The translations under genes and the position numbers were made by a program. From contig NZ_RCZC01000005.1 of assembly GCF_006439055.1 (NCBI RefSeq), positions 1 through 64,000 of the forward strand: a DNA stretch of 64,000 nucleotides, in the 5' to 3' direction. The notes beneath the pieces were generated by a model, which ran no database searches, was not told the origin of the DNA, and saw only the letters and a program-made list of their open reading frames with translations. The DNA is from Sphingomonas glacialis. GTDB lineage: Bacteria; Pseudomonadota; Alphaproteobacteria; Sphingomonadales; Sphingomonadaceae. Of the stretch, positions 1 through 10,111 are shown one piece after another; position 1 is the first letter of the stretch; the number at the start of each line of letters is the position of its first letter.

Positions 1-374
<374 letters not shown>

Positions 375-607
375 TTATGTCACAAAACCATCGCAGTGGA
401 ATTCCACGATAATCTCGTCCATCTCAAGGAGCCGCTCTGCACAATATCTTTCAGACGCCCCACCCAGCAAAAGCCGAATGAAACGTCCATTACGTATGGA
501 TACGTGAAGGACATATGAGAACGACTTAGCTTTAACCGAGCTACCAACGCCTTGAAAACGTTGGACCCGGAGCCGCCGCCCACATGTCCCTTCATCTAAA
601 CCGACAA

Positions 608-621
608 TGTCAAAGAGCGCA
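608..621 (-). promoter_or_regulatory. boxA-like antitermination site in rRNA leader
   Basis: On the minus strand this reads TGCGCTCTTTGACA, a good match to the boxA element of rRNA leader transcripts, which recruits the Nus antitermination complex. It lies between the rRNA promoter (726-754) and the 16S gene, as expected. The whole 375-720 stretch is best read as transcribed rRNA leader. The open reading frames in it have no homology I recognise and are taken as chance. Confidence 0.6.
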
Positions 622-725
622 AAATACCGACGCCTAGACTTGCCCTCTTTTTGGGAGGACACCTTGGCGCCGACAAATTGGTGACTGCAGAAGCGAACCG
701 TCCGGTCCGTCGCTGCGGTGACACC

Positions 726-754
726 CCTCTAGGCGGGGTCGCAGATTCGGTCAA
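726..754 (-). promoter_or_regulatory. Probable rRNA operon promoter
   Basis: On the minus strand there is a -35 hexamer TTGACC (754-749), a 17-nt spacer and a -10 hexamer TAGAGG (731-726). Transcription would start near 719. Immediately upstream is an A-rich stretch (about 755-780) that could serve as an UP element. Position and orientation fit a housekeeping rrn promoter about 345 nt ahead of the 16S gene. The interval 755-888 between this promoter and the next gene holds nothing else recognisable. Confidence 0.65.
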
Positions 755-888
755 ACCCTTTTTTGCACTTTTCTTTCAATCCCGCGTCAGTCCCGCAGAA
801 ATCCTCGGGTTTCGACCTGCTCTCATAGCCTTCCACCGCATGCCGATCGGCGTCCCGCCGATTCGGGATGCCCTGATCCGGCTTCGAA

Positions 889-2181
889 TCAGCTGCCGGC
901 TTGCCGCCGCAGCGCACGGAGATCGATACCGAGACGCTTCACCCGGTAGTAGAAGGTCTTGCGGGGCAGCTGCAGACGCTCGATCGCGACCGCGATCTCG
1001 CCATCCGCGGCGGTGACGGCGTCGATGATTGCCGCGCGCTCGAAGGCGTCGAGCCGTGCGGGCAAGGGTGCCAGCCCCATGTCGGATACCGCCCCCCCCT
1101 CGTCGAGACCGAGGCAGATCCGCTCGGCGGTCTTTTCCAGTTCGAGCACGTTGCCCGCCCAGGACTGTTCGCCGAGGCGATACGCATGATCCGCCATCGG
1201 CGGTACGGCGCGGCCATGCTCGCGCGCCGCCCGCGTCAGGAAATGCGCGAAGAGCAGCGGGATGTCGGCGCCGCGCTCGGCCAGCGGCGGCATGCGCAGT
1301 GGAACACCAGCGAGCAGATGGAACAGCGCCGGCAGGACCCGCTCGCGCTCACCCTCCTGCACCGCCGCGATGATGCGAATGTCCACCGGATCGGGATCGC
1401 GCGCATCGAGCGCGACGGCGCGCGTCTCGGCGAGCCGCACGAGACGGTTCTGGAAATCGTCGCTCGCCCATTCGAGATTGTGCAGGAACAGCGTACCGCG
1501 ATCAGCGCGCGCGACGACGCCGTTGCGGACGAACAGTTCGCGCTCGATCAGCGCGGGCGTTACCGTCGCACAATCGATCTTGAGGAAGCGATGCCGCGCA
1601 CGCCGCCCCGCGCGGTGGACGAGCCGTGCGAAATGCTCCTTGCCGGTGCCGAGCTCCCCCTCGATCACGATATCGAGCGCAGCGTCGGCAAGGACAGGGA
1701 TCAGCCCGCGCAGCCGGACGATAGCAGGGGTCGCTCCGATCAGCGCATCGCCCGACTCGGCATCGGCCGCGGCGCGCAACTGGCGGTTCTCGAGGATCAA
1801 GCCGCGCGCCTTCGCCGCCCGCGTCGTCGCCGCGAGCAAGGCTTCGGGGTCGAACGGCTTGGTCAGGAAATCCCAGGCACCCGCCTTGATCGCCTCGACC
1901 GCCATCTGGACGTCGCCATGCCCGGTGATCAGCATGACGGGCAATTCGGGATCGCGCGCGTGCAACACGCCGAACAGTTCGATTCCCGACATGCCCGGCA
2001 TCCGCACGTCGGTGATGACGACGCCGGGATAGTCCGCACCGATGACCGCAAGCGCGCTCGCCGCATCGGCAAAGGCGCGCACGCTGAACCCCTCTAGGCT
2101 GAGCAGCTGGGTCGTCGCGGCGCGCAGATCGTCATCGTCGTCGATCAGCGCGACCTCGCGCGGTGGGTGGGTCTCGGTCAT
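889..2181 (-). CDS. DctD-like response regulator with degenerate AAA+ domain
   Basis: 430-aa response regulator, probable partner of the adjacent sensor kinase for C4-dicarboxylate control. Residues 8-120 are a receiver domain with the acidic pocket IDDDDD and phospho-acceptor D58 (VITDVRMPG), followed by K108. Residues 145-315 resemble an NtrC-type AAA+ module with an intact Walker A (GELGTGKE, 175-182). However, the GAFTGA loop is absent: ELFVRNGVV is followed directly by RGTLFL. Walker B reads LFLHNLE instead of LFLDEIE, and the usual arginine-finger region is not recognisable. Residues 384-427 are a Fis-type helix-turn-helix. DctD proteins normally activate sigma-54 promoters; this one is unlikely to do so in the standard way. 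Its ATG overlaps the end of the kinase gene by 4 bases, so the two are co-translated. Confidence 0.85.
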   Translation of the reverse strand: MTETHPPREVALIDDDDDLRAATTQLLSLEGFSVRAFADAASALAVIGADYPGVVITDVRMPGMSGIELFGVLHARDPELPVMLITGHGDVQMAVEAIKAGAWDFLTKPFDPEALLAATTRAAKARGLILENRQLRAAADAESGDALIGATPAIVRLRGLIPVLADAALDIVIEGELGTGKEHFARLVHRAGRRARHRFLKIDCATVTPALIERELFVRNGVVARADRGTLFLHNLEWASDDFQNRLVRLAETRAVALDARDPDPVDIRIIAAVQEGERERVLPALFHLLAGVPLRMPPLAERGADIPLLFAHFLTRAAREHGRAVPPMADHAYRLGEQSWAGNVLELEKTAERICLGLDEGGAVSDMGLAPLPARLDAFERAAIIDAVTAADGEIAVAIERLQLPRKTFYYRVKRLGIDLRALRRQAGS

Positions 2182-3917
2182 GCGCGCCGCATCCCGATCT
2201 CGAAGCGTGCCCCGCCCTCGCCCGGGAGCAATCGCAGCGTTCCGCCGAGTTCGACCATGATGTCGTGCGCGATCACCAGCCCGAGCCCCAGCCCTTGCGG
2301 TCGCGACGTCACGAACGGGGTGAACAGCCGCGCCGCGATCTCGGGCGAAACCCCCGGCCCGGTATCGGCGACGACGAGCCGGACGTGCGACGCATCGCTC
2401 GTCAGGCTGAGGCCGATCCGCCGCGTGTCGGACGCGGCGATCGCCTCCACCGCATTCTGCATCAGGATGACGAGCACCTGCTCGAGCCGCACCTTGCCAC
2501 CGATCACCGCCAGACGCGGATCGAGCATCGGCAGGTCGAGCGCGACGCCGCGCAGCTGTTGCCTGAGGATGAGCAGCGCGCCGTCGATCACCTCGGCAAT
2601 GTCGACCGGCCGCACCTCCCCGGTCTGGCGGCGCGCGAAGCCGCGCAGCTGCGCGGTGACCGCGCCGATCCGTTCCGCCAGCCCGCCGATCTTGACGAAA
2701 TTCTCGCGCGCCTCGGCCAGCGCGCCGCGATCGAGCAAGGTCGCGCCCGAGGCGGCATAGGTGCGGATCGCGGCGACGGGCTGCGCGGTCTCATGCGCGA
2801 CGCTCGCGGTGATCTGGCCCAGCGCGGCGAGCCGATTGGCCTGGCGCAGCGCCTCGCGCAATTCGGCGGCGCGAGCTTCGCTTTCGGCACGCTCGTCCAT
2901 TTCGCGCCGCAGATCGGCGGTCTGCCGCGCGACCGCGCGCTCGAGCTCCTCGGTCCGGCGGCGTGACAGCGTGACGCGCTGGCGCCACGCCCAGGCGAGC
3001 GCGGCAAGCGCGATCGTCGCGAGCGCGGCACTGACCGAGGCGGCGCGCCGGGCCGAGGTCACCGCCGCGTCGATCGGCTCGAGCAGGAGCAATTGCCAGC
3101 CCGGCTGCGCGGTGACTGCGGCGCGCGCGAGGAAGGTCGCGCCGAGGCCGACAAAGCGCTCCTCGCCATCGCGCGGCACGACCGGCAAGGGGGCGAGCGC
3201 GGTGGCGCGGACGCGCGCTTCGCCGCGAAACTGCGCCTCATCGCGCGCCGCGAGCGGGCGCGTCGCGGCGAAGCGCCAGTCCGGGCGGCTCGTCACCAGC
3301 ACGATGCCGAGCGGGTTGCGCACCAGCGTGATCCCGCCGGCGCCGGCCCAGACGCGTTCGATCCGGTCGAAGTCGAGCTTGACGACGATCACGCCGCGGT
3401 TGGCGATCCGCCGCGAGAGGTAGAGTCCGGGGTGGCCCGAGACCGTCCCCAGCGCATATTGGCTCGCCTCGCCGTGCGCGAGCGCGTCGCGGAAATAGGC
3501 GCGGAAGCGGTAATCGGCGCCGACGAAGCTTTGCGGCGATCGCCAGTTGCTCGCCGACAGCGTGACGCCGTCGGGTCCGATCACATAGATGACGGGGGCG
3601 CCGGTGACGCGCGACAGCGCTTCGAGCTTGATGTCGAGCGCGCGCCGCGCCGCCATGTCGCCACCGATCGCGGCGATCACGTCACGATCGTCGGCGAGCG
3701 TCAGCGGGAGCAGGCGGAAGCGGGCGAGCTCGCCGTTGAGCAAGGCCGCGCGCAGCCGCGCATCGCTTTCGACCTGGAGGTGCAGCGCCGCGACGACGCG
3801 TTGCTCGGCGACGCGCCCGGCGATCCACGCCGCCGCGATCGCGAGGATCGCCACGACGATAACCCAGCGCAGCCCGAGCGACCGCCGCGCCGCGCTCAAC
3901 GTTTCGCGCGCCGTCAT
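2178..3917 (-). CDS. dctB: DctB-type sensor histidine kinase
   Basis: 579-aa membrane histidine kinase of the DctB class, which senses C4-dicarboxylates in the periplasm. A first membrane segment spans about 18-35, followed by a periplasmic double-PAS sensor region (about 40-285, with ASNWRSPQSFVGADYRFRAY near 122-141 typical of DctB). A second membrane segment lies at 293-312, then a coiled linker and the kinase core: H-box SVAHETAQP with H375, N-box QNAVEAI, G1 box DTGPGV and G2 box GLGLGL. The chosen start (ATG, 3917) places the first membrane helix near the N-terminus. The open frame extends 100 codons further upstream but has no domain there and covers the divergent promoter region. It overlaps the response regulator gene by 4 bases. 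Confidence 0.88.
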   Translation of the reverse strand: MTARETLSAARRSLGLRWVIVVAILAIAAAWIAGRVAEQRVVAALHLQVESDARLRAALLNGELARFRLLPLTLADDRDVIAAIGGDMAARRALDIKLEALSRVTGAPVIYVIGPDGVTLSASNWRSPQSFVGADYRFRAYFRDALAHGEASQYALGTVSGHPGLYLSRRIANRGVIVVKLDFDRIERVWAGAGGITLVRNPLGIVLVTSRPDWRFAATRPLAARDEAQFRGEARVRATALAPLPVVPRDGEERFVGLGATFLARAAVTAQPGWQLLLLEPIDAAVTSARRAASVSAALATIALAALAWAWRQRVTLSRRRTEELERAVARQTADLRREMDERAESEARAAELREALRQANRLAALGQITASVAHETAQPVAAIRTYAASGATLLDRGALAEARENFVKIGGLAERIGAVTAQLRGFARRQTGEVRPVDIAEVIDGALLILRQQLRGVALDLPMLDPRLAVIGGKVRLEQVLVILMQNAVEAIAASDTRRIGLSLTSDASHVRLVVADTGPGVSPEIAARLFTPFVTSRPQGLGLGLVIAHDIMVELGGTLRLLPGEGGARFEIGMRRA

Positions 3918-4062
3918 CCGCACGCCCGGCGGCAGACGCGCCAGGCGGGAGGCGGCAGGGCTCGAAACGCGGTGCAGGTCATGGTCGATCGATCTGCCAT
4001 AGCAACCGGACGATGGGACAAGAGCATCGACACGCCTCGGTTGGGTGCGGGTTCGGCCGCAA

Positions 4063-4080
4063 TGTGCAACTTTCGGCACA
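4063..4080. promoter_or_regulatory. Inverted repeat in dctB-dctA divergent region
   Basis: The 360-bp gap between dctB (start 3917) and dctA (start 4278) must hold both promoters. Within it, TGTGC at 4063-4067 and GCACA at 4076-4080 form a perfect 5-bp dyad with 8-nt spacing, a plausible regulator binding site. I see no convincing sigma-54 promoter; the closest match (GGCAC with TTTCC near 4213-4226) has lost the -12 GC. Assignment to the DctD-like protein is inference only. Confidence 0.35.
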
Positions 4081-4277
4081 ACGGCGCCAGCCTCTGTCCC
4101 GAATATTGCATATCGATCGGGGACCGACGACCGCGGCTCCATCGGAAAATGCCGTATTCCTAGGCCTTTGCGCGAAAATGGCGATTTGTGCGCGGCCCGC
4201 ATTCGCCGCTGCGGCACACTCTTTCCCTGTTCAAACGCCCGTCAGAGGCGCTCCACCTGGATGAGGACGAGAAGGCC

Positions 4278-5621
4278 GTGATCCCGATTTCGCAAAACCC
4301 CGCCGCCGAGATACCGGCCGCTCCCCGCCGCCCCTGGTATCGCCACACCTATGCGCAGGTGCTGATCGCGATCGTCGCGGGCGTGCTGCTCGGCCATTTC
4401 TATCCGAAGACAGGTGAATCGCTGCAGCCCTTGGCCGATGCCTTCATCAAGCTGGTCAAGATGATCATCGCGCCGGTGATCTTCCTGACGATCGTCACCG
4501 GGATCGCCGGGATGCGCGATCTCGGCTCGGTCGGGCGCGTCGTCGGCAAGGCGTTCGCCTATTTCTTCTTCTTCTCGACGCTCGCTTTGATCATCGGGTT
4601 GATCGTCGCCAATGTCGTCCGGCCCGGCGCCGGGCTCAACATCGATCCGACCACGCTCGATACGACCAAGGTCGCCGAATATGCCAGCAAGGCGCATGCG
4701 ACGACCCTGGTCGGCTTCCTCACCGGGATCATTCCCAACACCTTCCTGTCGGCGCTGACCGAGGGCAACATCCTGCAGACGCTGTTCGTCGCGGTGCTGT
4801 TCGGCATCGGCCTGGCGATGATCGGCGATCGCGGAACCAAGCTGCTCGGCGCGCTCGAGGATATTTCGGTCGCGGTGTTCAAGGTCGTCGCGATCGTGAT
4901 GAAGGCCGCGCCGATCGGCGCGTTCGGCGCGATGGCGTTCACCATCGGCAAATATGGCGCGGGGACGCTCGCCAATCTGGCGATGCTCGTCGGCACCTTT
5001 TACGCGACCTCTTTGCTGTTCGTCATCGTCGTGCTCGGGCTCGTCGCGCGCTGGGCGGGGTTCTCGATCTTCAAGCTGATCGGCTATCTCAAGGACGAGC
5101 TGCTGCTCGTGCTCGGCACGTCGAGTTCGGAAAGCGCGCTGCCGAGCCTGATCGAGAAGATGGAACGCGCCGGCTGCCCCAAATCGGTGGTCGGGCTGGT
5201 CGTGCCGACCGGCTATTCGTTCAACCTCGACGGCACGAACATCTATATGACGCTGGCGGCTTTGTTCATCGCGCAAGCGTGCAACGTCGATCTGTCGCTC
5301 GGCCAGCAATTGCTGCTGCTCGGCGTGGCGATGCTGTCGTCGAAGGGCGCGGCGGGGGTGACCGGCGCTGGCTTCATCACGCTCGCCGCGACGCTGTCGA
5401 TCGTGCCGAGCGTGCCGATCGCCGGGATGGCGCTGATCCTCGGGGTCGATCGCTTCATGAGCGAATGCCGCAGCCTCACCAACTTCATCGGCAATGCGGT
5501 GGCGACGGTGGTCGTGTCGCGCTGGGAGGGCAAGCTCGACATGGAGCAGTTCCGCAGCGCGATCGCGGGGCGCAGCGTGCGCGTCGATCAAATGGCGGCC
5601 GACGCCGTGCCGGCCGAATAA
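4278..5621 (+). CDS. dctA: C4-dicarboxylate/proton or sodium symporter DctA
   Basis: 447-aa inner-membrane transporter of the dicarboxylate/amino acid:cation symporter family, importing succinate, fumarate and malate. Multiple hydrophobic segments begin at [19 protein letters not shown]. Family hallmarks are visible: [20 protein letters not shown] in the N-terminal half, the serine-rich hairpin [17 protein letters not shown], and the substrate/cation site region [18 protein letters not shown] 4278 is chosen because the transporter similarity starts just after it; an in-frame ATG at 4188 would add 30 unmatched residues. It is divergent from dctB/dctD and followed after one base by an outer-membrane barrel gene and then mqo, forming an import-and-oxidise unit for C4-dicarboxylates. 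Confidence 0.93.
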   Translation: MIPISQNPAAEIPAAPRRPWYRHTYAQVLIAIVAGVLLGHFYPKTGESLQPLADAFIKLVKMIIAPVIFLTIVTGIAGMRDLGSVGRVVGKAFAYFFFFSTLALIIGLIVANVVRPGAGLNIDPTTLDTTKVAEYASKAHATTLVGFLTGIIPNTFLSALTEGNILQTLFVAVLFGIGLAMIGDRGTKLLGALEDISVAVFKVVAIVMKAAPIGAFGAMAFTIGKYGAGTLANLAMLVGTFYATSLLFVIVVLGLVARWAGFSIFKLIGYLKDELLLVLGTSSSESALPSLIEKMERAGCPKSVVGLVVPTGYSFNLDGTNIYMTLAALFIAQACNVDLSLGQQLLLLGVAMLSSKGAAGVTGAGFITLAATLSIVPSVPIAGMALILGVDRFMSECRSLTNFIGNAVATVVVSRWEGKLDMEQFRSAIAGRSVRVDQMAADAVPAE

Positions 5622-5622
5622 C

Positions 5623-7101
5623 ATGGGCAAGCTGAACCCGAAGCGCGCGCGGCGCGCCACCACCCCGCTTGCCCTGCTGCTCGCCACCCCCGCACTGGCG
5701 CAGGAGACCGCAGCGCCTGCCGCCAGCCCCGCCGCGACCGAATATCCCGCGGCGGCGGCGGGCGATGGCGCCACCACCAACGGCTACAATCTGTCGCGCT
5801 GGGCCGAGGATTGGCGCGTGCTGCGCAACCCCGCCAAGCGCGACGATCCGATCGACCGGCTCAAATTCATCCCGCTCGACAGCGATGGCGACGTTTATCT
5901 GACGCTCTCGGGCGAGGCGCGGTTGCGGATGAACCTCACCACCAATCCCAATTTGCGCAACACGCCGCACCAGCGGCAGGACATTCGCCGGCTGACCGCA
6001 GGCGCCGATCTGCATGTCGGGCCGCATCTGCGCTTCTATGGCGAGGTCGCGCATGGCGGGATCAGCGGGCGCGAGCTCGGCGCACCCGCGGCGACGCTGC
6101 GCAACGCGCTCACGCTGCAGCAATATTTCGCCGAGGCTACCGTGGATGTCGGCTGCGTCGCGCTCGGTGCGCGCTATGGCCGTCAGGAATTCACCGACGG
6201 CCCCAATCTGCTCGTCTCACAGCGCGACAACAACACGATCCGCTACACGCTCAACGGCATCCGCGCCTGGGCGCGCACCGGCCGTTTCCGCGTCGACGTG
6301 TTCGATCTCAAGCCGACAGCATACGGCGATCTCGGCATCGACGACGATGTCAGCGACCCGGCGCGGCGCTTCTCGGGCGTGACGCTCGGCATGGTCGTCC
6401 CGACGCACTGGTTCGGCGGCTCGAAACTCTATGTCGATCCGTTCCTGTGGCGACGCCGCAATTCGGTCGGCACGTGGGGCGGACGGATCGGCCCGGGGCG
6501 GCGCTTCTATGGCGGCGCGCACGTCTGGGGCGATGCCGGACCGGTGACGATCGATTGGACGCTCAACCATCAATGGGGCAATTTCATCGATCAGCGGATC
6601 GACGCCTGGCACGGTTTCTTCGCGCAGACCTATCGCCTCGGCAAGACCGGCGCCGCACCGCGGATCGGCTTCCATGCCGATTATGCCAGCGGCGGCGGCG
6701 GCTATGGCGGGCGGACGCTGCGCAACGCCTACGCGCCGTTCGGCAACAACATCTATTACAGCTACCAATTGTCGCTGACGCCGTCGAACCTCGTCGCGGT
6801 CGCGCCGACGGTGGCCTTTACGCCGATCAAGAAGGTCCGCGTCAGCGCCGAATATCAGCTGACCTGGCGCGATGACGCGCGCGACGCGGTGTACCGCGCC
6901 AACGGTCAGCCCTTTGCGGGAACGCAGAATGTCGCCGACCGCAAGATCGGCGATGTCACCCGCGTGCAAGCGGTCTGGGCGATCGCGTCGCGGCTGTCCT
7001 TCACCGGGCGCTACGAACATCTCGCCGCCGGCCCGTCGCTGACCCAGGCCGGCTATAGCAGCTCGGACTTCATCGCCGGCTGGCTGAGTTTCCGCTTCTG
7101 A
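5623..7101 (+). CDS. Outer-membrane beta-barrel, alginate-export (AlgE)-like
   Basis: 492-aa protein with a signal peptide (about residues 1-23, ending TPALAQ) and the alternating amphipathic pattern of an outer-membrane beta-barrel, finishing with aromatic SFRF. The region from [16 protein letters not shown] on, including [12 protein letters not shown] and [16 protein letters not shown], resembles the alginate-export family (PF13372-type), whose members act as anion or organic-acid channels. It starts 1 base after the dctA stop and precedes mqo by 40 bases. The context therefore suggests a porin for C4-dicarboxylates rather than an alginate exporter. Family call from motifs; substrate is inference. 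Confidence 0.75.
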   Translation: MGKLNPKRARRATTPLALLLATPALAQETAAPAASPAATEYPAAAAGDGATTNGYNLSRWAEDWRVLRNPAKRDDPIDRLKFIPLDSDGDVYLTLSGEARLRMNLTTNPNLRNTPHQRQDIRRLTAGADLHVGPHLRFYGEVAHGGISGRELGAPAATLRNALTLQQYFAEATVDVGCVALGARYGRQEFTDGPNLLVSQRDNNTIRYTLNGIRAWARTGRFRVDVFDLKPTAYGDLGIDDDVSDPARRFSGVTLGMVVPTHWFGGSKLYVDPFLWRRRNSVGTWGGRIGPGRRFYGGAHVWGDAGPVTIDWTLNHQWGNFIDQRIDAWHGFFAQTYRLGKTGAAPRIGFHADYASGGGGYGGRTLRNAYAPFGNNIYYSYQLSLTPSNLVAVAPTVAFTPIKKVRVSAEYQLTWRDDARDAVYRANGQPFAGTQNVADRKIGDVTRVQAVWAIASRLSFTGRYEHLAAGPSLTQAGYSSSDFIAGWLSFRF

Positions 7102-7141
7102 CGCGCCGCTCCCCCGGCGGCGCGCCGACCAACCCGAAGGA

Positions 7142-8848
7142 ATGACCGTGTCGATTGCACCCAAGCCCCCAGAGACTGTCGAAGCCGGCAAGGGCGTCAC
7201 GCGCCGCGCGGTGCTCGGCTCGGCGATCGCCGGCGGCAGCGTCGCGATGCTGCCGCTGGCGCAGGCCGAGGCAGCACCGCCCGAGCGCTCGGTCGACGTG
7301 CTGGTGATCGGCGGCGGGATCATGAGCGCGACGCTCGCGGTGCTGCTGCGCGAGCTCGAGCCGAACTGGACGATCGAAATGGTCGAACGGCTCGACACCG
7401 TTGCCGATGAAAGCTCGAACGGCTGGAACAACGCCGGCACCGGCCATTCCGCCTTGTGCGAACTCAACTACACCCCGGTCAACACCGCCGACGGCCGCGT
7501 CGAGATCGCCAAGGCGATCGAGATCAACGAGCAGTTCCAGGTGACGCGCCAGTTCCTCAGCGATCAGGTCAAGACCGGCATCCTCTCCAAACCGCGCGCC
7601 TTCATCAATTCGACGCCGCACATGAATCTGGTGTGGGGCGATGCCAACGTCGCCTTCCTGCGCAAGCGTCACGCGGCGCTCGCGGCCAGCCCGCTCTTCT
7701 CGGGGATGGAATTCAGCACCGATTTCGCCGAGATCTCGCGCTGGGTGCCGCTGATGATGCAGGGCCGCGATCGTACGACCAAGCTCGCCGCGACGCGCTC
7801 GCCGCTCGGCACCGATTGCGATTGGGGCGAAGTGACGCGGCAATATATCGGATCGCTCGTCCAGAAACCCGGCTTCGCGCTGCACGCCGGGCAGGAAGTG
7901 CGCGAGCTCGAGCGCAATCCCGACGGAACGTGGCGCGTCACCTATCGCGCGATGCAGGGCGGCGCGAAGAGTGTCGTGAACGCACGCTTCGTCTTCGCGG
8001 GCGCGGGCGGCGGCGCGCTGCCGATCCTCCAGAAATCGGGAATCCCCGAAGCCGACGACTATGCCGGCTTCCCGGTCGGCGGATCGTTCCTCGTCACCGA
8101 GAATCCGGCGATCGCCAAGCGCCACGGCGCCAAGGTCTACGGCAAGGCCGCGGTCGGCTCGCCGCCGATGTCGGTGCCGCATCTCGACACGCGCTATCTC
8201 GGCGGCAAGCAGGCGCTGCTGTTCGGCCCGTTCGCGACCTTCTCGACCAAGTTCCTCAAGCAGGGGTCGTATTTCGATCTCCCCGCCGCTGTCACGCTCG
8301 ACAATTTCCGGCCGATGATCGCGGTCGGCTGGGACGATTTCGCGCTGGTCGAATATCTCGCGGGGCAGCTGATCATGACCGACGCCGATCGCCTGAAGGC
8401 GCTGCGCGAATATTTCCCCGACGCGGTCGAGGGCGATTGGAAGCTGTGGCAGGCGGGGCAGCGCGTCCAGATCATCAAGCGCGATCCCAAGAAGGGCGGC
8501 GTGCTCAAGCTCGGGACCGAGATCGTCGCGTCGAAGGACGGGTCGATCGCGGCATTGCTCGGCGCGTCGCCCGGCGCATCGACCGCGCCGTCGATCATGC
8601 TCGATCTGCTCAAGAAGGTGTTCGGCGCGCGGCTCGCGACGCCCGCCTGGCAGGCCAAGATCCGCGCGATCGTGCCGACCTATGGCATCGCGCTCAACGC
8701 CAATCCCGATCTGCTCGCGGCGCATTGGGCAGCGACTGCCGAGACGCTCGAGCTCGCGACGCCGTCACCCGCAGTGCAGGTCGCGACCACTCCGCGCCCC
8801 GCGGCAACGCGCGTCAAGGTCGATCGCCACCCAGACCTGGCGCTGTAA
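7142..8848 (+). CDS. mqo: Malate:quinone oxidoreductase with Tat-like leader
   Basis: 568-aa FAD enzyme oxidising malate to oxaloacetate with electrons passed to quinone. The dinucleotide site [17 protein letters not shown] and the Mqo signatures [39 protein letters not shown] and FLVTEN confirm the family. Unusually, about 45 residues precede the FAD site and include [19 protein letters not shown] ending in AQAEA, which looks like a twin-arginine leader; most known Mqo proteins are peripheral on the cytoplasmic face. The ATG at 7142 has a good AAGGA ribosome site. It is the last gene of the dctA unit and ends 12 bases before a convergent gene. Confidence 0.92.
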   Translation: MTVSIAPKPPETVEAGKGVTRRAVLGSAIAGGSVAMLPLAQAEAAPPERSVDVLVIGGGIMSATLAVLLRELEPNWTIEMVERLDTVADESSNGWNNAGTGHSALCELNYTPVNTADGRVEIAKAIEINEQFQVTRQFLSDQVKTGILSKPRAFINSTPHMNLVWGDANVAFLRKRHAALAASPLFSGMEFSTDFAEISRWVPLMMQGRDRTTKLAATRSPLGTDCDWGEVTRQYIGSLVQKPGFALHAGQEVRELERNPDGTWRVTYRAMQGGAKSVVNARFVFAGAGGGALPILQKSGIPEADDYAGFPVGGSFLVTENPAIAKRHGAKVYGKAAVGSPPMSVPHLDTRYLGGKQALLFGPFATFSTKFLKQGSYFDLPAAVTLDNFRPMIAVGWDDFALVEYLAGQLIMTDADRLKALREYFPDAVEGDWKLWQAGQRVQIIKRDPKKGGVLKLGTEIVASKDGSIAALLGASPGASTAPSIMLDLLKKVFGARLATPAWQAKIRAIVPTYGIALNANPDLLAAHWAATAETLELATPSPAVQVATTPRPAATRVKVDRHPDLAL

Positions 8849-8860
8849 CGCGCCAGCGGG

Positions 8861-10111
8861 TCAGCCGATCAGCAGCCGCGCGCCGAGTGCCGCGGCGAGC
8901 GCGGGGGTCATCGTCACCGCGCCGACCTTGAGGAAGCGCCAGAAGCCGACATCCTCGCCCTCGCGACGGATCGCCTGGAGCCACAGGATCGTCGCGAGCG
9001 ACCCGGTGATCGACAGATTGGGGCCGAGATCGACCCCGATCAGCAAGGCATCGACGATCAGGCGCGGCGGGTGGACCTGCGCCACCGCGGTGCTCGCCAC
9101 CAGCCCGGCGGGGAGGTTGTTCATAAGGTTCGACGCGAACGCGAGGATCGTGCCCGACAGCGCTGCGCCCTGTACCGGGTTCGCCGCCGCGGCCTTGAGC
9201 GCTGCGGCAACCTGCGCGATCACGCCGGTGCGATCGAGCGCTTCGACCAGCACGAACAGACCGGCGACGAGCGCGAGCACGCTCCACGACACTTGCCCCG
9301 CCAGCGCGAGCGGCGAGCGCTTCGCCAGGGCGCACACGCCGAGTGTCGTCGCGAGCCCGGCAAGGCAGGTCGGCAGGCCGAGCGAAAGGTTGAACGCCGA
9401 CATGCCGATCAGCACGCCCGCGGTCGCGACGATCCCGGCGAGCGCCGCCTTGCCGCCGGTCGAGAGCGGGGTGCGCTCGACATCCGATTCGCACGATCCT
9501 GCTAGGCTCTTGCGCTCGAGCCAGCGGAGCGCCGCGTAGGTCACGACGATCGCCGCGAGCGAGGGCAGCGCGAACGAGCCGAACCACTGGCCGAGCGGCG
9601 GCATCTTCCCGCCATAGAGCACGAGGTTGGCGGGGTTGGAGATCGGCAGCACGAAGCTCGCGGCGTTGGCGATCAGCGCGCAGGCGAAGAGCAAAGGCAA
9701 CGGTTCGGCCTTGGCCTTGCGCGCCGCGGCATAGACCGCGGGGGTGAGGACGACTGCGGTCGCATCGTTCGACAGAAAGGTCGTGGTGACGATCCCGGTC
9801 GCATAGACGAGCAGGAACAGCCGCGCCGACGATCCCTTGGCGTTGATCGCCGCGGTCGCCGCGACCCAATCGAACAGACCTTGCTCGCGTGCGGTTTCGC
9901 TGAGCAGCATCATGCCGATCAGGAACAGATAGACGTCGAGCCCCTTGCCGATCGCCGCGACCGCCGCCGGAACGGGCATCAGCCCGAACACGACGAGCAG
10001 CACCGCGCCGGCCACCGCCCAGATCGCCTCGGGCAAGCGGAACGGCCGCGTGATCACTGCGCCGGTGGCGGCAGCGCAAATGCCCCAGGTCGCGCCGTTC
10101 GCGAGGATCAC
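8861..10111 (-). CDS. ArsB/ion-transporter superfamily permease
   Basis: 416-aa hydrophobic permease with about 11-12 membrane segments, of the ArsB/NhaD ion-transporter superfamily. Typical stretches are YLFLIGMMLLSETAREQGLFDWVA, VTTTFLSNDATAVVLTP and ANAASFVLPISNPANLVLYG in the N-terminal half, with FASNLMNNLPAGL and LLIGVDLGPNLSITGSLATILW in the C-terminal half. ArsB members export arsenite, but the superfamily also carries other anions and there is no arsR or arsC nearby, so the substrate is open. The start is GTG 10111, whose GTGA overlaps the stop of the metallophosphoesterase gene by 4 bases. A longer frame upstream would run inside that gene. Confidence 0.82.
   Translation of the reverse strand: MILANGATWGICAAATGAVITRPFRLPEAIWAVAGAVLLVVFGLMPVPAAVAAIGKGLDVYLFLIGMMLLSETAREQGLFDWVAATAAINAKGSSARLFLLVYATGIVTTTFLSNDATAVVLTPAVYAAARKAKAEPLPLLFACALIANAASFVLPISNPANLVLYGGKMPPLGQWFGSFALPSLAAIVVTYAALRWLERKSLAGSCESDVERTPLSTGGKAALAGIVATAGVLIGMSAFNLSLGLPTCLAGLATTLGVCALAKRSPLALAGQVSWSVLALVAGLFVLVEALDRTGVIAQVAAALKAAAANPVQGAALSGTILAFASNLMNNLPAGLVASTAVAQVHPPRLIVDALLIGVDLGPNLSITGSLATILWLQAIRREGEDVGFWRFLKVGAVTMTPALAAALGARLLIG

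Noticed and set aside
375..662. Small proteins predicted upstream of the 16S gene
   Set aside because: They lie in the transcribed rRNA leader, which contains a boxA-like site and its promoter; no ribosome site or family match.
4213..4226. Possible sigma-54 promoter before dctA
   Set aside because: GGCAC with a suitable spacing is present but the invariant -12 GC is CC, and the local regulator lacks GAFTGA.
4188..4277. Upstream ATG start for dctA
   Set aside because: Adds 30 residues with no family similarity and no better ribosome site; GTG 4278 lies just before the conserved start.
4242..5780. 512-codon minus-strand frame over dctA
   Set aside because: Antisense to a recognised transporter; the translation is charged and repetitive.
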